DNA of 64,000 nt from Bacillota bacterium (GTDB taxonomy: Bacteria > Bacillota > Clostridia > Christensenellales > Aristaeellaceae), in NCBI GenBank assembly GCA_023435435.1, contig JAEYRW010000085.1:28240-92239 (forward strand). The letters run 5' to 3'. Positions 59,819 through 64,000 of this stretch are shown one piece after another. Below the pieces are notes generated by a model that was given only the letters and a program-made list of their open reading frames with translations, had not been told where the DNA came from and made no database searches. The position numbers and the translations under genes were made by a program. Each line of letters begins with the position of its first letter. Positions within the stretch are counted from its first letter, which is position 1.

Positions 59819-61528
59819 TTGAATACATTTGCCGAACTCAAAAGGATTTTTGCACGACTTGGTCCCTTCATGTTGCCCGATCGCGGGTGGGCGATTGTGG
59901 GCATGGCCGGGGCGCTTGTTTCGGTTATCGCCACAGTGGCTCTGCCGTTTTTTCTGCAAATCCTGACTGATTATGTGGTGAAGGGGCAATATGAACGCTT
60001 TTACGGGCTGTTTCCCGTGGTCGTCATTGCGGTGGCGGTTCGCGGGATCATGGCCTACTTTGAGAGGATGTCATGGATTCGGCTGAACACGGGAACGATA
60101 CAGAGGCTGAAAGACGCCCTCGCGCGGCATTTGCCCCGAATCCCGATGGCGCGGATCGAGGAAATGGGTTCCGGGGACATCCTCTCAAGATTCAATTACG
60201 ACACCGCCGGCGTTGCGACTCTGGTGAAGGGCCTGACTGATTTCGTGAGCCAGCCGCTGATCTTTCTCGGCGTGTTCTGCTATATGCTGATCGTGAGCTG
60301 GAAGCTGCTTCTCGCGATCGCGCTGTGTATTCCGATCACCTTTTGGCTCAATGAACGGGTGAACCGCGCGCTTGACAGGCACTCTGAAGATTTGGCCCGC
60401 GCCGTGGCACAGGAGCATTCGATTGTTCAGGATGCCATCGGCGGCGTCGCTGTGGTCAAGGCCTATAACCTGCATCAGTGGATGTCGGAAGTCTATGCGG
60501 GCGCGGTCGGCAAAACGAAACAAACGACGCGGAAGATCGATTTCGTCCGCGTCTGGCGCACACCCGTCATCCTGGCGCTTCGCTTCCTCCCTCAGTTAAT
60601 CTGCCCGCTGTATGGCGGATTCCTGGTGGCCAATGGTGAACTCACCGCGGGGCAGTTGGTGGCCGCGAATACCACGCTGATCTGGTTTATCATCTATCCG
60701 GTTCAGTCTCTGCTGGGCATCCGCGCGACGCTGCGCGGCTCTTTGCCGTTGCTGCACAGGGTGTTCGATCTTTTGGATATCGCTGGGGAGCGTGAGGCCG
60801 GCGCGCCCGTGCCGGCCGTCCCAGACACAGCGCCTGTATGCTTTGCGCATGTGTCGTTTGGCTATACCGAAGGAATACCCGTGCTTTCCGATATGAGCTT
60901 GACGCTTGAAAAAGGGAAAATGGCTGCGCTGGTCGGGAAAAGCGGCGCAGGAAAAAGCACGGTGCTCAAGCTGCTGTGCGGTTTTTATGACCATTACGAA
61001 GGCAAGCTCTCCTTTTACGGACAGGACAGGAGGGAATGTGGTCTGCGGCACATCCGTTCCCACATTGCGTTGGTTTCCCAGGACAGCGTTCTTTTTCCAA
61101 TTTCGGTGGCCGAAAACATCGCGCTGGGGAAGCAGGGCGCTTCGCGGGAGGAGATCATAAATGCCGCCAAACAGGCCAACGCGCATGCTTTTATTGTAGA
61201 CCTTCCGCAAGGCTATGACACCGTCATGGGCGAGGGCGGCGGGCAGATCTCGGGCGGCCAAAGGCAGCGCCTCGCGCTGGCCAGGGCCATGATCAGAAAA
61301 GCGCCGATCCTGCTGCTGGATGAGCCGACAGCGTCCTTGGACGCGAATGCGGAAAAGTTGATTTTAGACGCGCTTGCGCGCATCAAACGGGATACCGCCG
61401 TGCTTGTGATCGCGCACAGAATTTCTACAATCAAGGCGGCTGATGTCATCTGGGTGATGGAGAACGGAAGGATTGTCAGGCAAGGCACATTTGAGGAACT
61501 GCCTGAACTGGAGGTGGAAACGCGATGA
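59819..61528 (+). CDS. ABC exporter half-transporter 1 (multidrug/lipid type, membrane domain plus ATPase)
   Basis: 569 aa, starting at TTG 59819, 5 nt after GGGAGGGG; the ATG at 59804 is inside that RBS. Six-helix membrane domain to about residue 310 (GMAGALVSVIATVALPFFLQ, FIIYPVQSLLGIRATLRGSL-type helix 6). ATPase: GKSGAGKST Walker A, VSQDSVLFPISVAENIALGK, SGGQRQRLALARAMI, ILLLDEPTASLDANAEK, IAHRIST. All motifs are consensus. Probably forms a heterodimer with the next gene and exports a toxic or signalling compound. Confidence 0.9.
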   Translation: MNTFAELKRIFARLGPFMLPDRGWAIVGMAGALVSVIATVALPFFLQILTDYVVKGQYERFYGLFPVVVIAVAVRGIMAYFERMSWIRLNTGTIQRLKDALARHLPRIPMARIEEMGSGDILSRFNYDTAGVATLVKGLTDFVSQPLIFLGVFCYMLIVSWKLLLAIALCIPITFWLNERVNRALDRHSEDLARAVAQEHSIVQDAIGGVAVVKAYNLHQWMSEVYAGAVGKTKQTTRKIDFVRVWRTPVILALRFLPQLICPLYGGFLVANGELTAGQLVAANTTLIWFIIYPVQSLLGIRATLRGSLPLLHRVFDLLDIAGEREAGAPVPAVPDTAPVCFAHVSFGYTEGIPVLSDMSLTLEKGKMAALVGKSGAGKSTVLKLLCGFYDHYEGKLSFYGQDRRECGLRHIRSHIALVSQDSVLFPISVAENIALGKQGASREEIINAAKQANAHAFIVDLPQGYDTVMGEGGGQISGGQRQRLALARAMIRKAPILLLDEPTASLDANAEKLILDALARIKRDTAVLVIAHRISTIKAADVIWVMENGRIVRQGTFEELPELEVETR

Positions 61529-63273
61529 AAAGATTGAAAGATAGCACTCTGTTTCGCGTGATGGGGCTTATGCACAAGCGCCTTGTGCCATATTTGCTAT
61601 GCCTTGCCGCGGGTGCCGTGGGGTACACCGTGCTTTTCCGCATCGCCCTTGCGTATGCGCTTCAGCGAATCATCAATGCCGCGCTCAATGGGGAGGCGGC
61701 TTTGGTGGGCAATCAGGTCATGATTATGCTTGCCTCATTCGGGATTGGCGTGCTCGTTCAGATGGTAACTGGCTATGGGGTTGACAAGTGCGTCCGCGAA
61801 ACCATCGCGGATGTGAAGCAAACCGCGATGGGTCACTTGCTGCGCCTTTCTATGCCGCGCCTTTCGCAGACGCACAGCGGTGACATGCTCTCCCGCCTGA
61901 CCACGGACATTGATACCACGAAACAGCTCTACACCCAGCAGTCCAGTTCGGTCATGCTGGCATTTTCGCAAAGCGTGTTTGCGCTGATTGCGATCTATTC
62001 CATGGAAAAGCGGATCGCGCTGCTGGTGTTGGCCCTTGGGATCATCACCATCATCATCAACGCGTTGTTTGCCCGTCCCATCCGAAAACTGGCCGACAGG
62101 ATCCAACAGCACAAGGCAAGGCTCATGGAGTTGCTCATCGACCTTATAAGCGCCATCCCAATCCTGAAGGTATTTGGGATTGAGCGCGTCATATCGGACC
62201 GGTATACGGCGGAAAACGATGCGCTTACCCGCACGACGGTCGCGTTCTCGCATGTGGAAACCGGCGCGATGTGGGTGGACAACACATCCCTTGAGCTCAA
62301 GCGCTTTGGCATACTGGCGTTGGGACTGATGCTGGTGATCCATGGGGAACTCGATGTGGGCACGGTGGCGGCCATGATTTTCCTGCAGCACGAGGCTTCA
62401 GACTTTTTCAGCGAGATCAGCGGCTATATCACCGGTATACAGACGTCGCTGGCAGGCGGCAGGCGGCTCTTGGAGTTTTTGGATTTTCCCACAGAAAACA
62501 GGTCGCGGGCACTGTCTGAACTTGCGTCCGTCGCGGACGATGACGAGGCGGTCTGTTTTGAAAAAGTCAACTTTCAATATGACCGGGGGCGTGATGTGCT
62601 TGCCGGACTTACGCTCCAAATCAAAGACGGCCAGACCATGGCGCTTGTAGGCCCCAGCGGCGGGGGAAAGAGCACCATTGCCAAGCTGATCATGGGATTT
62701 TGCCGGAGGTCGGGCGGCGGCATCCGCGTAAACGGCCGCGACATCGATTCATATGACCTAGATGAGCTGCGCGAGCAGATCGCGTATGTCCCCCAGGATT
62801 CGCATCTTTTTTGCGCCACGGTATTTGAGAACATACGCATCGGAAGGCTCGGCGCGTCCGATGAAGAGGTTTATCACGTGGCGCGGCTTGCCCAGGCGGA
62901 TCAGTTTATCGCGCAATTGACGGACGGCTATCACACCATAATCGGTGAAGGCGGGGTTTCGCTGTCCGGTGGACAAAGGCAGCGCATCTGCCTTGCCAGA
63001 GCGCTTATAAAGAATGCGAAGCTGCTCATTCTGGACGAATCCTTTTCCGCGCTGGATGTGCAGTCCGAAACGCAAATCATCAAAGCGCTTGGTGCGCGGG
63101 CACGCGGGCAAACGACCATTGTCATCACACACAGGATGGCCGCAGTCACGAACGCCGATATGATCTATGTGATCGAGGAGGGACAAGTGGCCGAACAAGG
63201 CGCTCATGAAGCGCTCATGGCGCAGAATGGCCTATTTCATTGGCTGAATCAGTCAGCAACTTCCACGAAATAG
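61525..63273 (+). CDS. ABC exporter half-transporter 2 (membrane domain plus ATPase)
   Basis: 582 aa, ATGA overlap with half-transporter 1. Six-helix domain (LCLAAGAVGYTVLFRIALAY, LLVLALGIITIIINALFA, LGLMLVIHGELDVGTVAAMI). ATPase: GPSGGGKST, YVPQDSHLFCATVFENIRIG, LSGGQRQRICLARALI, LILDESFSALDVQSE (Ser replaces Pro-Thr after DE), ITHRMAAV. Catalytic Glu is present in both halves, so neither site is degenerate. Confidence 0.9.
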   Translation: MKRLKDSTLFRVMGLMHKRLVPYLLCLAAGAVGYTVLFRIALAYALQRIINAALNGEAALVGNQVMIMLASFGIGVLVQMVTGYGVDKCVRETIADVKQTAMGHLLRLSMPRLSQTHSGDMLSRLTTDIDTTKQLYTQQSSSVMLAFSQSVFALIAIYSMEKRIALLVLALGIITIIINALFARPIRKLADRIQQHKARLMELLIDLISAIPILKVFGIERVISDRYTAENDALTRTTVAFSHVETGAMWVDNTSLELKRFGILALGLMLVIHGELDVGTVAAMIFLQHEASDFFSEISGYITGIQTSLAGGRRLLEFLDFPTENRSRALSELASVADDDEAVCFEKVNFQYDRGRDVLAGLTLQIKDGQTMALVGPSGGGKSTIAKLIMGFCRRSGGGIRVNGRDIDSYDLDELREQIAYVPQDSHLFCATVFENIRIGRLGASDEEVYHVARLAQADQFIAQLTDGYHTIIGEGGVSLSGGQRQRICLARALIKNAKLLILDESFSALDVQSETQIIKALGARARGQTTIVITHRMAAVTNADMIYVIEEGQVAEQGAHEALMAQNGLFHWLNQSATSTK

Positions 63274-63326
63274 CTGTTGCTGCGAGAAGCAGATGATCGC
63301 GGAGCAGCCATATAAGAAACTCCACG

Positions 63327-63364
63327 GAATCTCCGAAAGAAGCCGGGACGTCTTTCGGAGATTC
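63327..63364 (+). terminator. Long hairpin after the exporter operon
   Basis: AATCTCCGAAAG (63328-63339) pairs perfectly with CTTTCGGAGATT (63352-63363). No T tract follows, so it may be a weak terminator or RNA-end stabiliser. Confidence 0.45.
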
Positions 63365-63533
63365 ATCGTCAAAGCAGTCGTCCTCATGACCACATGGGAC
63401 CATCCCAAATGATGCGCTAACCAGCAAATAATGCAAAATCGGCGCACCATAGGAGGCTTTTACGGCCACACGAGGAGGGGGAATCGATTTTACAGTTTAC
63501 TTTTTCGTGGGTACAGTTTATGAATGTCGTGAT

Positions 63534-63635
63534 GCACACCCCCTCGCCGAAAAAATGCACATCCCCCCTGAAATCAAACGATTCTCCTTGGCGAAGGCCC
63601 TCAAAATACCCCGAGTTCGAATCCCGCCGGGCACG
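63534..63635 (+). repeat. 102-nt repeat copy 2, ending like a tRNA 3' half
   Basis: Diverged copy of 43771-43872. Ends GAGTTCGAATCCC then GCCGGGCACG, resembling a T-loop and acceptor 3' strand. T-stem pairing is imperfect and no 5' acceptor strand is nearby. Confidence 0.5.
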
Positions 63636-63729
63636 CTTTGTCGGTCATCGGCTGCCAAGGAATGATAGGGCCAACAATCGCCCTTCCCGGGAATGCTTGA
63701 TTTCATTGGGTTTTCAGGGCACAGAAAAA

Positions 63730-63765
63730 CCGCCGATCGATAAAGCACGCTTTATCGATCAGCGG
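63730..63765. other. Inverted repeat
   Basis: GATCGATAAAG (63734-63744) and CTTTATCGATC (63750-63760), flanked by CCGC and GCGG, form a strong hairpin. No gene is supported in 63274-64000. Confidence 0.5.
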
Positions 63766-63925
63766 TACCCATGGTGGCAAAGGTACTATCTTTTGATAAA
63801 ACGAACCGCCGCTGATTTCGGGGCGGTGCATCTTTTAACGATTTGAGGTCTTGCACACCTCCTAATTTGAAGCAACAACGGAATTCTGGGTTTGAGGAAA
63901 TCCGCCAGGTATTCAGGAAAAATAC

Positions 63926-63961
63926 TGGCGGGAGCATTGATAGAGATCCATGCTCCCGCCA
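63926..63961. other. Inverted repeat, terminator-like
   Basis: TGGCGGGAGCAT (63926-63937) with ATGCTCCCGCCA (63950-63961), perfect 12 bp, followed by TTCCTTT on the plus strand. Confidence 0.5.
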
Positions 63962-64000
63962 TTCCTTTAGGCTCACAGATATTTGCTTAGGGTAAACCCG

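Noticed and set aside
63579..63635. tRNA gene near the right end
   Set aside because: Same as above; T-stem has two mismatches and no matching 5' strand upstream.
1..64000. CRISPR array
   Set aside because: No regularly spaced short direct repeats or cas-like proteins seen.

Overview
The window looks like chromosomal DNA of an anaerobic Bacillota (Clostridia-type) bacterium. The evidence is the consistent AGGAGG-type ribosome binding sites with occasional TTG/GTG starts, the family content (YfhO, LytTR, DUF4367-type anti-sigma, FecBCD/Opp/TRAP importers, large serine recombinase), nitrogenase-like genes without nifB or nifEN, and the absence of oxygen-linked metabolism. Most of the window is GC-rich with tight, overlapping operons. 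The stretch from about 31.5 to 43.6 kb is visibly lower in GC and looks acquired. No rRNA, intact tRNA or CRISPR array was seen.

Layout. 1-1.8 kb: end of a Fec-type metal-chelate importer whose permease has an in-frame amber stop. 2-6 kb (minus): a URO-D-family protein, an AraC remnant and a YfhO membrane protein. 6.2-13.3 kb (plus): a peptide-type ABC import operon (binding protein, two permeases, two ATPases) ending in a metallophosphoesterase. 13.4-19.7 kb (plus): operon A, NifH-like, FecB, FecCD, FecE, NifD-like, NifK-like. 19.7-20.9 kb: decayed MATE and LysR genes. 20.9-28.9 kb (plus): AraC regulator and FecE, then operon B, FecB, two FecCD, NifH-like, NifD-like (frameshifted), NifK-like. 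29.7-31.2 kb: SulP transporter. 31.5-37.7 kb: XRE regulator, large serine recombinase, two proteins sharing a domain with the recombinase tail, two ParB-fold proteins, a putative structured RNA and an orphan protein. 37.7-43.6 kb (minus): ECF sigma/anti-sigma pair, small secreted proteins and an ABC-2 exporter. 44.6-50.0 kb (minus): TRAP transporter with GntR regulator and two aldolase-type enzymes. 50.4-57.8 kb (minus): a second peptide-type ABC operon, ending in a TIM-barrel epimerase-like gene and an IS remnant. 58.1-59.4 kb: IS630 remnant that truncates a histidine kinase next to its LytTR regulator. 59.6-63.3 kb (plus): a leader with a three-codon ORF and attenuator, then a pair of ABC exporter half-transporters.

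The most unusual system is the double nitrogenase-like/Fec importer locus at 13.4-28.9 kb. Two sets of NifH/NifD/NifK-like proteins are co-transcribed with metal-chelate importers. Their promoters carry a shared TTAG-N6-CTAA palindrome, with a tandem 75-bp promoter-operator duplication in front of operon A. The D-like subunits keep three cluster cysteines, whereas the K-like subunits have lost all three and share a Glu at residue 30. This resembles the three-Cys-plus-acid cluster of dark-operative protochlorophyllide reductase more than a P-cluster. I infer reductive processing of an imported metal chelate or tetrapyrrole, not nitrogen fixation.

Other linked signals: the two peptide-type operons share an identical 13-bp palindrome with a degenerate second copy exactly 32 bp closer to the promoter. 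The serine-recombinase cassette carries three copies of an unrecognised domain. Five secreted binding proteins lack a lipobox. The ABC exporter pair is preceded by what looks like a ribosome-controlled transcription attenuator.
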